This document shows, in pieces, positions 15,680-23,662 of a stretch of DNA of 42,435 nucleotides (positions are counted from its first letter, which is position 1; each line of letters opens with the position of its first letter). The stretch covers positions 1-42,435 of the forward strand of contig CAKSTO010000016.1 in assembly GCA_934501115.1 (NCBI GenBank), read 5' to 3'. The translations under genes and the position numbers were made by a program. This stretch comes from an uncultured Faecalibacterium sp. Lineage in GTDB: Bacteria; Bacillota; Clostridia; Oscillospirales; Ruminococcaceae. Under the pieces are notes generated by a model that saw nothing but the letters and a program-made list of their open reading frames with translations, had not been told where the DNA came from and made no database searches.

Positions 15680-18292
15680 TTATCGCAGGGTCAAAGCACC
15701 ATTCTCGCAGTCCACCGTCAGGGTATTGCCCTCAGCATACGTGCCCTTGATGATGGCCTTTGCGATCAGAGTTTCCACGCGGCTCTGGATGAACCGCTTA
15801 ATGGGACGTGCACCATACACACTGTCGTAGGCAGAATCAATGATGAAGTCCTTGGCAGCGGTGGTGACCTCCAGCTTGAGGTGCTTGCCCTCGTCCATGC
15901 GCTTGCGCAGATCCTGCAGCTGCAGATCCACGATCCTGCGCATCTCGTCCTTGGTCAGGCTCTTGTAGTAGACAATCTCATCCAGACGGTTCAAAAATTC
16001 GGGGCGGAACTTGCTCTTCAGCAGCTGGTCGATCTGGTGCTTTGCTTCCTCGCTCAACTCGTTGGAGCCGTTGGCGCGGCGCTGCTCCAGATCGTTCAGG
16101 ATGATGTCGCTGCCAAGGTTGGAGGTAAGGATGATGACCGTGTTCTTGAAGTCCACGGTGCGACCCTGACTATCCGTAATGCGGCCATCGTCCAGCACCT
16201 GCAGCAGAATGTTGAACACATCGGGGTGGGCTTTTTCCACCTCATCGAACAGCACCACGCTGTAGGGCTTGCGGCGCACAGCCTCGGTCAGCTGGCCGCC
16301 CTCTTCGTAACCGACGTATCCCGGAGGCGCGCCGATCAGGCGGCTGACGCTGAACTTCTCCATATACTCGGTCATATCGATTCGCACCATGTTGCGCTCG
16401 TCGTCAAACAATGCCTGTGCCAGTGCCTTTGCCAGCTCGGTCTTGCCCACGCCGGTAGGGCCAAGGAACAGGAAGCTGCCGATGGGGCGGTTGGGGTTGG
16501 CAATGCCCGCACGGCTGCGCAGGATGGCCTCGCTCACCTTGGTCACAGCCTCATCCTGACCGATGACCCGCTGATGCAGCACATCATCCAGATGCAGCAG
16601 CTTCTCGCGCTCGCCTTCCACCAGCTTCTCCACCGGGATGCCCGTCCAGCGTGCCACGATGCGGGCGATCTCCTCGTCGGTCACGCGGTCACGCAGCAGG
16701 CTGTCCTCCTTCTTGGCGGCGGCGATCTTCTCTTCCTCTTCCAGCTGTTTCTGCAGCTGAGGCAGCTTGCCGTATTTCAGCTCAGCGGCCTTGTTCAGGT
16801 CGTACTCGCGCTGGGCCTTTTCAATGTCGGCGTTGGTCTGCTCGATCTGCTCACGCAGGGATTGCACCTTGCCGATGGCGTTCTTCTCGTTCTCCCACTT
16901 TGCCTTCATGCTGCGGAACTTGTCCTGCAGCTCGGCCAGCTCCTTTTCCAGATCCTTCAGTCGGCTCTGGCTCAGGGCGTCGGTCTCCTTTTTCAGGCTC
17001 ACCTGCTCGATCTGCAGCTGGGTGATGCGGTGTGCCAGATCATCCATCTCGCTGGGCATGCTGTCCATCTCGGTCTTGATCATGGCGCAGGCTTCATCCA
17101 CAAGGTCGATGGCCTTATCCGGCAGGAAACGATCCGTGATATAGCGGTCGGACAGGGTGGCAGCAGCGATCAGGGCGCTGTCGTTGATCTTGACGCCGTG
17201 GAACACCTCGTAGCGTTCCTTCAGGCCGCGCAGGATGGAGATAGTGTCCTCAACGGTAGGCTCATCCACCTGTACCGGCTGGAAGCGGCGCTCCAGAGCG
17301 GGATCCTTCTCGATATACTGGCGGTACTCGTCCAGCGTGGTGGCGCCGATGCAGTGCAGCTCGCCCCGGGCCAGCATGGGCTTAAGCAGGTTGCCTGCAT
17401 CCATTGCGCCGTCGGTCTTGCCGGCACCCACGATGGTGTGCAACTCATCGATGAAGAGGATGATCTTGCCCTCGCTCTTCTTCACCTCGTTCAGCACGCT
17501 CTTCAGGCGTTCCTCGAACTCGCCGCGGTATTTCGCACCGGCCACCAGAGCGCCCATGTCCAGACTGAACACGATGCGGTCTTTCAGGTTCTCGGGCACA
17601 TCGCCGCGCACGATCCGCTGTGCAAGCCCCTCTGCAATGGCGGTCTTGCCAACGCCGGGCTCACCAATCAGGCAGGGGTTGTTCTTGGTTTTACGGGACA
17701 GGATGCGGATCACGTTGCGGATCTCCTGATCGCGGCCGATCACGGGATCCAGCTTCTGCTTGCGGGCAAGGTCTACCAGATCCTGACCATACTTCTGCAG
17801 GGCGTTGTAGGTCTCCTCGGGATTGTCGTTGGTCACACGCTGGTTGCCGCGCACTGCCGTGAGCTGCTGCAGGAACTGATCCTTTGCAATGCTGAATGCG
17901 CGGAACAGCTCCGCCGTATTCTGATCCTGCTCATCCAGCAGGCCGAGGAACACATGTTCGACGCTGATATAGTCGTCCTTCATGGCCTTTGCCTCGCGGG
18001 CAGCGGCGCTGAGCACCTTATCGGTGGCCTGCGAAATATAGACCTTGTCGGGATCACGGCCGGAGCCGGACACCCGCGGCAGAGCCGAGAGTTTTTCGGC
18101 CACAGCAGCGGCGAAGCTGCCGGGATCCACATTCATCTTTTGCAGCAGCTGCGGGATCAGACCCTGCTCCTGTGATGCCAGTGCGTGCAGCAGATGTTCG
18201 GGTTCCAGCTGGTTATGCTGATACTCCACAGCCAGTTGCTGCGCTGCCTGCAGAGCTTCCAGCGTTTTCTGCGTATATTGATTGGTATTCAT
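15680..18292 (-). CDS. clpB: ATP-dependent disaggregase ClpB
   Basis: An 870-residue Hsp100 chaperone of normal ClpB length that works with DnaK to rescue aggregated proteins in the cytoplasm. In order: the N-terminal double Clp repeat (about 1-150), first AAA+ domain with Walker A GEPGVGKTA (around 200-210), the long coiled-coil middle domain (about 400-525, rich in QLQ/LEKEL/REQIEQT heptads) that separates ClpB from ClpA and ClpC, and the second AAA+ domain with GPTGVGKTE and the RIDMTEYMEKFSVSRLIGA segment. The start has GGAGG upstream. The promoter overlaps a CIRCE element, so HrcA repression and heat-shock induction are expected. Confidence 0.97.
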   Translation of the reverse strand: MNTNQYTQKTLEALQAAQQLAVEYQHNQLEPEHLLHALASQEQGLIPQLLQKMNVDPGSFAAAVAEKLSALPRVSGSGRDPDKVYISQATDKVLSAAAREAKAMKDDYISVEHVFLGLLDEQDQNTAELFRAFSIAKDQFLQQLTAVRGNQRVTNDNPEETYNALQKYGQDLVDLARKQKLDPVIGRDQEIRNVIRILSRKTKNNPCLIGEPGVGKTAIAEGLAQRIVRGDVPENLKDRIVFSLDMGALVAGAKYRGEFEERLKSVLNEVKKSEGKIILFIDELHTIVGAGKTDGAMDAGNLLKPMLARGELHCIGATTLDEYRQYIEKDPALERRFQPVQVDEPTVEDTISILRGLKERYEVFHGVKINDSALIAAATLSDRYITDRFLPDKAIDLVDEACAMIKTEMDSMPSEMDDLAHRITQLQIEQVSLKKETDALSQSRLKDLEKELAELQDKFRSMKAKWENEKNAIGKVQSLREQIEQTNADIEKAQREYDLNKAAELKYGKLPQLQKQLEEEEKIAAAKKEDSLLRDRVTDEEIARIVARWTGIPVEKLVEGEREKLLHLDDVLHQRVIGQDEAVTKVSEAILRSRAGIANPNRPIGSFLFLGPTGVGKTELAKALAQALFDDERNMVRIDMTEYMEKFSVSRLIGAPPGYVGYEEGGQLTEAVRRKPYSVVLFDEVEKAHPDVFNILLQVLDDGRITDSQGRTVDFKNTVIILTSNLGSDIILNDLEQRRANGSNELSEEAKHQIDQLLKSKFRPEFLNRLDEIVYYKSLTKDEMRRIVDLQLQDLRKRMDEGKHLKLEVTTAAKDFIIDSAYDSVYGARPIKRFIQSRVETLIAKAIIKGTYAEGNTLTVDCENGALTLR

Positions 18293-18327
18293 AAAGTCAA
18301 GCCTCCATTCATACCGGAAGGTTCATT

Positions 18328-18354
18328 TTAGCGGACACGACAGCCATTTGCTAA
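18328..18354 (-). promoter_or_regulatory. Degenerate CIRCE-like inverted repeat in the clpB leader
   Basis: TTAGC (18328-18332) and GCTAA (18350-18354) are separated by exactly 17 bases, as are the outer arms of CIRCE; the inner ACTC/GAGT parts are lost. With flanking A and T bases the arms extend to ATTTTAGC/GCTAAAAT. It lies about 35 bases before the clpB start. A second HrcA site or a decayed copy are both possible. Confidence 0.45.
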
Positions 18355-18451
18355 AATCCCGGCGCAGAGATGCTGCCGAACGGGAAGCAGCGGCGATTTT
18401 TCAGTTGTTTCACGATTTCAAGCACCTCCTGCCGAACCGGTTTTGCTTGTT

Positions 18452-18478
18452 TTAGCACTCTATCTGTTCGACTGCTAA
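18452..18478 (-). promoter_or_regulatory. CIRCE operator (HrcA binding site)
   Basis: TTAGCACTC, a 9-base spacer, then GACTGCTAA, one mismatch from the canonical CIRCE. It begins directly downstream of the clpB -10 box and covers the likely transcription start. Confidence 0.92.
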
Positions 18479-18479
18479 A

Positions 18480-18508
18480 AATATACTCCTGTTTCCCCAC
18501 TTTGTCAA
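18480..18508 (-). promoter_or_regulatory. Promoter of clpB
   Basis: On the reverse strand a perfect TTGACA (18503-18508) and TATATT (18480-18485) with a 17-base spacer, immediately before the CIRCE element. The leader would be about 180 bases. Confidence 0.85.
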
Positions 18509-18547
18509 TAGGGTTCATAAAAAGTTTGCAAATCACATTTTTTCAAC

Positions 18548-18584
18548 AAAAAAGCACCACACAGCTTTTTCAGCCATGCGGTGC
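18548..18584 (-). terminator. Intrinsic terminator of purA-degV
   Basis: On the reverse strand GCACCGCATGGCT pairs over 13 bp (with three G-T pairs) with AGCTGTGTGGTGC, followed by TTTTTT. Confidence 0.85.
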
Positions 18585-18612
18585 CACGCTTATTTATATT
18601 TTATATAAGGTC

Positions 18613-19515
18613 TCAGCCCCGCTTTTTCCAGCGGCGCATCACACCCATGCCCAGCGCATAGGGGCCGGTGTGCACGGCAATGGTGCAGCCGATCTGCAGC
18701 AGACCCACCTCACACTGCGCACCGGGGTACTTTGCGCGCAGGGCGGCACGCGTCTGCATCCACAGGCGCTTGCCCTCGTCGGCATCGTAACCGTAGCCCA
18801 CCGTGATGCGGTAATCGTCCGGGGTACCGCCGTGGGCATCCAGATAGTTCATCAGCTGTTCCAGCGCTTTTTCAAAGCTCTTCTGGCGTCCGCGTGCCAC
18901 ACCGCCGGAGAAGATCTCGCCGTCCTTGAACAGGATCATCGGCTTGATGCCCAGCATGTTGGCAGCACGTCCCGTTACCTTGCCGATGCGTCCGCCCTTG
19001 ATGAGGTAATCCAGATTGCCCACCGTGAAGAAGATCTGGTTGGTGGCCTTCTCTGCTTCCAGCCAGGTCACGGTCTCGTCCAGCGTGCAGCCTGCGTCCC
19101 GCATGGCCACGGCGTTTTCCACCATGGTGGACTCGGTAACGGTAGCCGCTGCGCTGTCGATGACCTCGATGCGGGCATCAGGGAAATCCTCCAGCACCAG
19201 ATCCCGGGCATTGCGGGCGCTGCCCACGCAGCCGCTCATCTTGCCGGTGAACACCAGACACAGCACATCCCTGCCGGCTTCAGCATGGGTACGGAATGTA
19301 CGTTCAAAGTCCTCGATGGAGGCAAGGCTGGTCTTTGGATAGGCCGCGGGGTTGTCCACCATGAACTGGTAGAAGTCCCGCACAGCGATCTCGGTGCCCT
19401 CCTTGCGGTAGTGCTCGCCGTCCAGCGAGACGTAGAATGGCACGACCTCAACGCCAAGCTGCCGGGTCGTATCCAGCGTCAGGTCGCACGCGCTGTCGGT
19501 AATGATATCAAACAT
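18613..19515 (-). CDS. DegV family fatty acid-binding protein
   Basis: A 300-residue DegV-fold protein. Members bind a fatty acid; those acting as FakB partners present it to the FakA kinase for phosphorylation. The N-terminal IITDSACDLTLDT, the TSLASIEDFERTF segment (SxxS-type loop) and IKPMILFKDGEIF match the family. Start at 19515 is preceded by GGAAG and gives the standard MFDIITDS N-terminus, although the frame is open for 15 more codons. It follows purA by 44 bases without a promoter or terminator, so the two are likely cotranscribed. No fakA is in the window. The ligand is unknown. Confidence 0.88.
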   Translation of the reverse strand: MFDIITDSACDLTLDTTRQLGVEVVPFYVSLDGEHYRKEGTEIAVRDFYQFMVDNPAAYPKTSLASIEDFERTFRTHAEAGRDVLCLVFTGKMSGCVGSARNARDLVLEDFPDARIEVIDSAAATVTESTMVENAVAMRDAGCTLDETVTWLEAEKATNQIFFTVGNLDYLIKGGRIGKVTGRAANMLGIKPMILFKDGEIFSGGVARGRQKSFEKALEQLMNYLDAHGGTPDDYRITVGYGYDADEGKRLWMQTRAALRAKYPGAQCEVGLLQIGCTIAVHTGPYALGMGVMRRWKKRG

Positions 19516-19559
19516 CTGTGACGCTTCCTTTTCTGAAACATTCGGGGCCGCCGGGAACA

Positions 19560-20852
19560 TCAGACGCGGTGGATGTAGGCCTCACGCTCGGCACCCACCG
19601 AGATATAGGTGATCTTGCAGCCAACGGCCTTTTCCAGATATTCCACGTAGTCCTGTGCTTCCTTGGGCAGGTCTTCCCATTTGCGGGCCGCGGTGATATC
19701 GCAGTGCCAGCCGGGCAGATACTCCACCACGGGCTGTGCGGTATCCAGAGCTTCACCCATGGGGAAGCGGGTGGTGGTGCTGCCGTCGGTCAGCTTATAT
19801 GCGGTGACCATGGGGATCTTTTCCATGTAGTCCAGCACGTCCAGCAGGGTCAGGGCAACTTCATCGCAGCCCTGGCAGAATACACCGTAGCGGCTCGCCA
19901 CCAGATCGATGGGGCCTACGCGGCGGGGACGGCCGGTGGCGGCACCGTACTCGTGGCCAGCCTCACGCAGGTCGTGCTTTTCCTCTTCGGTCATTGCCAG
20001 CTCGGCAGCGAAGGGGCCGTCGCCCACGCAGGAGGAGTAAGCCTTCATGACGCCGATGGAGTTGTGCAGCTTGTGACCCGGGATGCCTGCGCCGATGGGG
20101 GCGTAAGCGCCGATGACGTTGGAAGAGGTGGTGTAGGGGTAAATGCCGAAATCGATGTCGCGCAGAGCGCCCAGCTGTGCCTCAAACAGCACCTTTTTGC
20201 CCTCGGCGTCGGCGTCCGCCAGATACTGACCCACATCGCAGATGTAGTCCTTGAAGATGGCGGCATACTTTTCGAGCCAGCTCCACATTTCGTCCACGCT
20301 GATGGGTGCTGCGTTGTAGCTGCCCTCCATGACCAGATTCTTGGAATCCACCATGGTGACCAGACGCTTCTTCACAGCATCGTCCAGATGCAGCAGGTCG
20401 CCCATGCGCAGGGTCTTCTTCATGTACTTGTCACCATAAGCGTAGGCGATGCCGCGCTTGGTGGAGCCGAACTGTGCGCCTGTCTTGGACAGACGAGCCT
20501 CCTCCAGACCATCCTGCTCCACATGGTAGGGCATGGTGATGGTTGCACGGTCAGAGATCTTCAGGTTCTTGGGGCTGATCTCAACGCCCTGCTCCCGCAG
20601 CTTGTTGATCTCACCATCCAGATGATGCGGGTCGATGACCATGCCGTTGCCCATGACGCAGACGACATTGGGGCGCAGGATGCCGGAGGGCAGCAGGTTC
20701 AGCACGAACTTGCCGCGCTCATTCTTGACCGTGTGACCGGCGTTGTTGCCGCCCTGATAGCGTGCAACGATGTCATACTCCTGGCTGATGAGGTCGACCA
20801 TGCGGCCCTTGCCTTCATCGCCCCAGTTGATACCCGTAATTGCAGTAAGCAT
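19560..20852 (-). CDS. purA: Adenylosuccinate synthetase
   Basis: A 430-residue GTP-dependent enzyme joining IMP and aspartate to adenylosuccinate, the first committed step to AMP, in the cytoplasm. The GTP loop GDEGKGR is near residue 12, followed by the GGNNAGHTV signature at about 38-46. The usual end (a DLP..A..Y...E segment and CKITYISVGAERE) is intact. Start 20852 has GAGGT upstream and the family N-terminus MLTAITGINWGDEGKG; upstream open codons are ignored. The promoter is about 115 bases before the start; no riboswitch is apparent in the leader. degV follows. Confidence 0.97.
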   Translation of the reverse strand: MLTAITGINWGDEGKGRMVDLISQEYDIVARYQGGNNAGHTVKNERGKFVLNLLPSGILRPNVVCVMGNGMVIDPHHLDGEINKLREQGVEISPKNLKISDRATITMPYHVEQDGLEEARLSKTGAQFGSTKRGIAYAYGDKYMKKTLRMGDLLHLDDAVKKRLVTMVDSKNLVMEGSYNAAPISVDEMWSWLEKYAAIFKDYICDVGQYLADADAEGKKVLFEAQLGALRDIDFGIYPYTTSSNVIGAYAPIGAGIPGHKLHNSIGVMKAYSSCVGDGPFAAELAMTEEEKHDLREAGHEYGAATGRPRRVGPIDLVASRYGVFCQGCDEVALTLLDVLDYMEKIPMVTAYKLTDGSTTTRFPMGEALDTAQPVVEYLPGWHCDITAARKWEDLPKEAQDYVEYLEKAVGCKITYISVGAEREAYIHRV

Positions 20853-20968
20853 AATAAATGACCTCTTTATCATTTTTTCAAAAGACAGCCTTTTCCGTGC
20901 ACCTTGCCCGGGATACGCCACCTTGGGGAAACGCACCGGCAGGCATACGCTCTGCACATACCAATGCG

Positions 20969-20997
20969 AGTATAGTATAGCACAGTTTTCTGTGCAA
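20969..20997 (-). promoter_or_regulatory. Promoter of purA
   Basis: On the reverse strand TTGCAC (20992-20997) and TATACT (20969-20974) with a 17-base spacer. The -35 box overlaps the T run of the upstream terminator. Confidence 0.75.
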
Positions 20998-21035
20998 AAA
21001 AAGAGGGAAACGCGGCTTTCGGCTGTGTTTCCCTC
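20996..21035 (-). terminator. Intrinsic terminator of the UPF0291 gene
   Basis: On the reverse strand GAGGGAAAC pairs with GTTTCCCTC, with an inner GC-rich stem, followed by seven T. Confidence 0.9.
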
Positions 21036-21062
21036 CAAAAATAAGGCTGTAAAATTGTACGT

Positions 21063-21287
21063 TCAGCTGCGCGGCTTTCCGAGATCGGTGCGGCGGGTCA
21101 CCTTGTGGACGGTGCCGTCCGGCTCCTGAATGGAGGTATTGGCCAGCTGAGCGCGCAGGCTGGCCTTCATATCCTCAATATACTCACGGCGCAGAGCCTG
21201 CTGCTCGGCCTTCTCGGCTTCGGTCAGGCCGGTGGTCTTGCTCTTTTTTGCAAGCTCGTTGATGCGTGCGATCTTTTCCTGTGTCAT
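21063..21287 (-). CDS. UPF0291 (DUF896) family protein
   Basis: A 74-residue protein of the DUF896 family (Bacillus YnzC relatives). The N-terminal helical hairpin, KIARINELAKKSKTTGLTEA and then EQQALRREYIEDMK, is the domain. The C-terminal TVHKVTRRTDLGK is less conserved. It is charged and soluble, with no known function. AGGAGG lies before the ATG. It is divergent from queH and has a strong terminator of its own. Confidence 0.9.
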   Translation of the reverse strand: MTQEKIARINELAKKSKTTGLTEAEKAEQQALRREYIEDMKASLRAQLANTSIQEPDGTVHKVTRRTDLGKPRS

Positions 21288-21318
21288 AACGGCACCTCCT
21301 GTATTTTCAAGCGGAATA

Positions 21319-21327
21319 TGCTATAAT
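21319..21327 (+). promoter_or_regulatory. Extended -10 promoter of queH
   Basis: TGCTATAAT at 21319-21327 is a perfect extended -10. I see no good -35 box. The leader of about 100 bases contains repeat B3. Confidence 0.55.
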
Positions 21328-21336
21328 AAGAAAACA

Positions 21337-21392
21337 AACCCTCTCAGTCATTGCTGTGCAATGCCAGCTCTCCCGAAGGGGCGAGCTTTTTA
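21337..21392 (+). repeat. Family B double-hairpin repeat, copy B3
   Basis: AACCCTCTCAG, hairpin CATTGC/GCAATG, then an imperfect GCTCTCCC/GGGGCGAGC hairpin and TTTTT. It lies inside the queH leader in sense orientation and could attenuate queH. Confidence 0.7.
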
Positions 21393-21430
21393 AGGAATTT
21401 TCTCAATCAGTATAGCAAAGGACGATAAAA

Positions 21431-22051
21431 ATGGCAACTCAATTGAATTTTGCCCAGCAAATGGATGCCGTGCTCAAAGATCTGGGCACCGCCCGTCCGC
21501 GGCTTCTGCTGCACGCCTGCTGCGGCCCCTGTTCCAGCGCCGTGCTGGAGCAGCTGTGCCAGTATTTCGAGATCACGGTGCTCTACTATAACCCAAACAC
21601 CTGGCCTGCGGAGGAATACCACCGCCGCGGCGAGGAGCTGAAGAAGTTCGTTGCGGCAGCCCATCCTCTGGGTGTGACCGTTGTGGAGGACACTTACGAC
21701 CCGCAGGAGTTCTACTCCGCCGTCACCGGCCTTGAGACCGAGCCGGAACGGGGCAGCCGGTGCACGGTCTGCTACCGGCTGCGGATGCGCCGGGCGGCGC
21801 AGTACGCCCGGGACAACGGCTTTGACTGGTTTACCACCACGCTGTCCATCAGCCCCCACAAGGACGCCAAGCGCATCAACGCCATCGGGCAAGAGCTGGA
21901 AGCGGAATTCGGGGTCAAGCATCTGCCCTCAGACTTCAAAAAGCACAACGGCTACCTGCGCAGCCTGCAGCTTTCGGAGGAATACGGCCTGTATCGGCAG
22001 GATTACTGCGGGTGCGAGTTCAGCGCAAAGGCAAGAGGGATTGAGAGATAA
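21431..22051 (+). CDS. queH: Epoxyqueuosine reductase QueH
   Basis: A 206-residue QueH (former DUF208), the cobalamin-independent enzyme that reduces epoxyqueuosine to queuosine in tRNA, the last step of queuosine synthesis. The cysteine pattern is complete: HACCGPC (Cys30, Cys31, Cys34), CTVC (Cys111, Cys114) and YCGC (Cys193, Cys195), used for the iron-sulfur cluster and a second metal. The TTTLSISPHKD segment (137-144) is also conserved. The ribosome site is AAAGGA. No other queuosine gene is in the window. The stop is followed by a bidirectional terminator shared with the MFS gene. Confidence 0.93.
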   Translation: MATQLNFAQQMDAVLKDLGTARPRLLLHACCGPCSSAVLEQLCQYFEITVLYYNPNTWPAEEYHRRGEELKKFVAAAHPLGVTVVEDTYDPQEFYSAVTGLETEPERGSRCTVCYRLRMRRAAQYARDNGFDWFTTTLSISPHKDAKRINAIGQELEAEFGVKHLPSDFKKHNGYLRSLQLSEEYGLYRQDYCGCEFSAKARGIER

Positions 22052-22057
22052 CGAAAA

Positions 22058-22095
22058 CCCGTTTGCACGGCAAGGTTCGTGCAGACGGGCTTTTT
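22058..22095 (+). terminator. Bidirectional terminator between queH and the MFS gene
   Basis: CCCGTTTGCACG pairs with CGTGCAGACGGG (one G-T pair), followed by CTTTTT on the forward strand. AAAA on the other side provides a shorter T run for the convergent gene. Confidence 0.85.
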
Positions 22096-22097
22096 GT

Positions 22098-23237
22098 TTA
22101 TTCCTCCGGCAGCTTTGCCACAAGGATCGTGAACACGATCAGCCCCACACAGGGCACGATATTGGACGCCATGCCGGCGGCAAGACCCGCCTTTTCGGCC
22201 ACGATGCCAATGATCCACGGCATGAGGATCGCGCCGCTGGAGGCGACCGGCAGCATGATGCCCATGCTGGTGACGCTGGTCATGCGGCCTGCGCTGGCAA
22301 CGGCAGTGGGGTTCAGCCCCGCCATCGAGAACGCAAACGCAAACAGCAGCGCAACGGCTGCGCCCTGCGTGTGCGCCATGACCAGCAGCACATAGAACAC
22401 GGTGCACAGTACGCTCATGCCTACCATGGCCTTGCGGGGATTTTTAAGGGGGAACACAAAGGCGATGAGCAGCCGTCCCACAAGCGTCGCACCCCACATG
22501 ACCGTGACGGTGTAGGCCGCCAGCGTGCCCGCAATAATGCCGCTGCCCTTGAAGTAGGTGACCATCCAGCCGTTAACGCTCTGCTCTGCAGCGTTCTGGA
22601 AAAACAAAAGGCCGGTCAGCATCCAGAACCGTGCCGAACGCAGAAAGCTCCAGTCAATGGCCTGCTTTTCCTTGGCATTCTTAGCCTTGCCGCCGCGCAG
22701 CGGGGTAAAGACGTACACCAGCCAGAGCACAAAGCCCACGGCTGCCAGCAGAAAGACCGCCAGTTCGGTGCTTACCCGGGCTGCTGCCGCGATCAGGAAG
22801 GGGCACAGCAGTGCACCACAGGCGTAGCAGCTGTGCATCAGATTCATGCCGCGGGTGCGGTCGGCAGAATTGTCGCTGACCAGAATGGTGCAGGTGTTGA
22901 TGACACTGCCCTTGGCGATTCCAACCACAAAAAAGGCCGCTGCCAGCAAAATTTCTGCTCCCGTCAGTCCCATGATGCCGTAGCCTGCCGCGTAGCCGAT
23001 GGTCAGCAGCAGCACACTGGGTTTCATGCCCAGCACGCTGGGCAGCATTCCAATCAGCAGCCCCGCCAGCAGGTTGCCCACGCTCATCAGCGAAAGCAGG
23101 GTACCGGTCATGCCATAGGCAAAGCCGTACCGCTCCTGCAGCAGGCTGACGACCACGCCCGCACTGATGGAGCAGATGCCGCTGAAGAAGAAGGTCAGAA
23201 AGCCTGTATTGCGCAGGCGCGTGTTCTGTTGTTCCAT
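22098..23237 (-). CDS. Major facilitator superfamily transporter
   Basis: A 379-residue membrane protein with about 12 hydrophobic helices and the MFS layout. After the first helix, LLQERYGFAYGMTGTLLSLM and GNLLAGLLIGMLP correspond to the helix 2-3 region. The second half begins after a charged loop (GGKAKNAKEKQAIDW) and contains WGATLVGRLLIAFVFP, a degenerate repeat of the loop 2-3 motif. The ribosome site is AGAGGA. The substrate is unknown; the sequence recalls sugar or fucose permease-like MFS members, only weakly. Confidence 0.82.
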   Translation of the reverse strand: MEQQNTRLRNTGFLTFFFSGICSISAGVVVSLLQERYGFAYGMTGTLLSLMSVGNLLAGLLIGMLPSVLGMKPSVLLLTIGYAAGYGIMGLTGAEILLAAAFFVVGIAKGSVINTCTILVSDNSADRTRGMNLMHSCYACGALLCPFLIAAAARVSTELAVFLLAAVGFVLWLVYVFTPLRGGKAKNAKEKQAIDWSFLRSARFWMLTGLLFFQNAAEQSVNGWMVTYFKGSGIIAGTLAAYTVTVMWGATLVGRLLIAFVFPLKNPRKAMVGMSVLCTVFYVLLVMAHTQGAAVALLFAFAFSMAGLNPTAVASAGRMTSVTSMGIMLPVASSGAILMPWIIGIVAEKAGLAAGMASNIVPCVGLIVFTILVAKLPEE

Positions 23238-23270
23238 AATCGTCCTCTTTCTGTGAAAATATCCTCCCTC

Positions 23271-23299
23271 TATTTAACCATAATTCCGCATCATTGCAA
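23271..23299 (-). promoter_or_regulatory. Candidate promoter of the MFS gene
   Basis: On the reverse strand TTGCAA (23294-23299) and TAAATA (23271-23276) with a 17-base spacer, 35 bases before the start codon. Confidence 0.5.
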
Positions 23300-23352
23300 C
23301 CGGATTTTCTTACAAAAAGTTGCAAAAAGCCCGTCAGGGCATGGACGATTTG

Positions 23353-23402
23353 AAATGCCCTCCGCTTGCGCTCTGGGCATCTTCAGCGGAAAAATCATTT
23401 TT
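23353..23402 (+). repeat. Family A hairpin repeat, copy A4 (no adjacent gene)
   Basis: ATGCCC/GGGCAT around TCCGCTTGCGCTCT, followed by CTTCAGCGGAAAAATCATTT. It is the same as copies A2 and A3, yet no forward gene ends in front of it. Confidence 0.7.
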
Positions 23403-23408
23403 AATTTC

Positions 23409-23448
23409 GCGTTTGTCGCACTCTGCGGAGTGCTCCAAACGCTTTTTT
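23409..23448 (+). terminator. Orphan intrinsic terminator after copy A4
   Basis: GCGTTTG pairs with CAAACGC, with an inner GCACT/AGTGC stem, followed by six T. No coding sequence on this strand leads into it. Confidence 0.75.
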
Positions 23449-23507
23449 CACGAGAGGGGCTGTAACGGGAAAATGCATCTCATCTCTGCGACCTTTCTTG
23501 TGAAAAT

Positions 23508-23543
23508 GGTAGAACGGAACGCCCGCAGGCGTTCCGTTCTACC
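23508..23543. repeat. Perfect 16-bp inverted repeat
   Basis: GGTAGAACGGAACGCC, loop CGCA, then its exact complement. No T run lies on either side, so it is not a standard terminator. It sits between two family A copies of opposite orientation in the gene-free stretch 23300-23614. Confidence 0.75.
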
Positions 23544-23571
23544 GAGATCCAGAAGAATATTTCCTTGAATT

Positions 23572-23600
23572 ATGCCCAGAGCAGCGCGGAGGGCATTTCC
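23572..23600 (-). repeat. Family A hairpin repeat, copy A5
   Basis: On the reverse strand ATGCCC, a loop TCCGCGCTGCTCT, then GGGCAT. It lies beyond the rnfB terminator, reading in the same direction as the rnf operon. Confidence 0.6.
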
Positions 23601-23614
23601 AATCATTTTCATGC

Positions 23615-23650
23615 AAAAAGCCCGCCGGGCATCGCTGCACGGCGGGCTTT
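23615..23650 (-). terminator. Intrinsic terminator of the rnf operon
   Basis: On the reverse strand AAAGCCCGCCG pairs with CGGCGGGCTTT, followed by further T residues. Confidence 0.88.
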
Positions 23651-23662
23651 GGTTTTTACAGT

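Noticed and set aside
15383..18175. A 930-codon open frame antisense to clpB
   Set aside because: It covers the clpB gene in the opposite frame, has a low-complexity Leu/Ala/His/Gln composition and no ribosome site. Such frames are common opposite GC-rich genes.
21681..23465. A 594-codon forward open frame across queH and the MFS gene
   Set aside because: It changes composition where the real genes change and shares codons with queH in another frame; the real genes have full family motifs.
23508..23543. Perfect inverted repeat as an intrinsic terminator
   Set aside because: There is no T run on either side, so it is listed as a repeat only.
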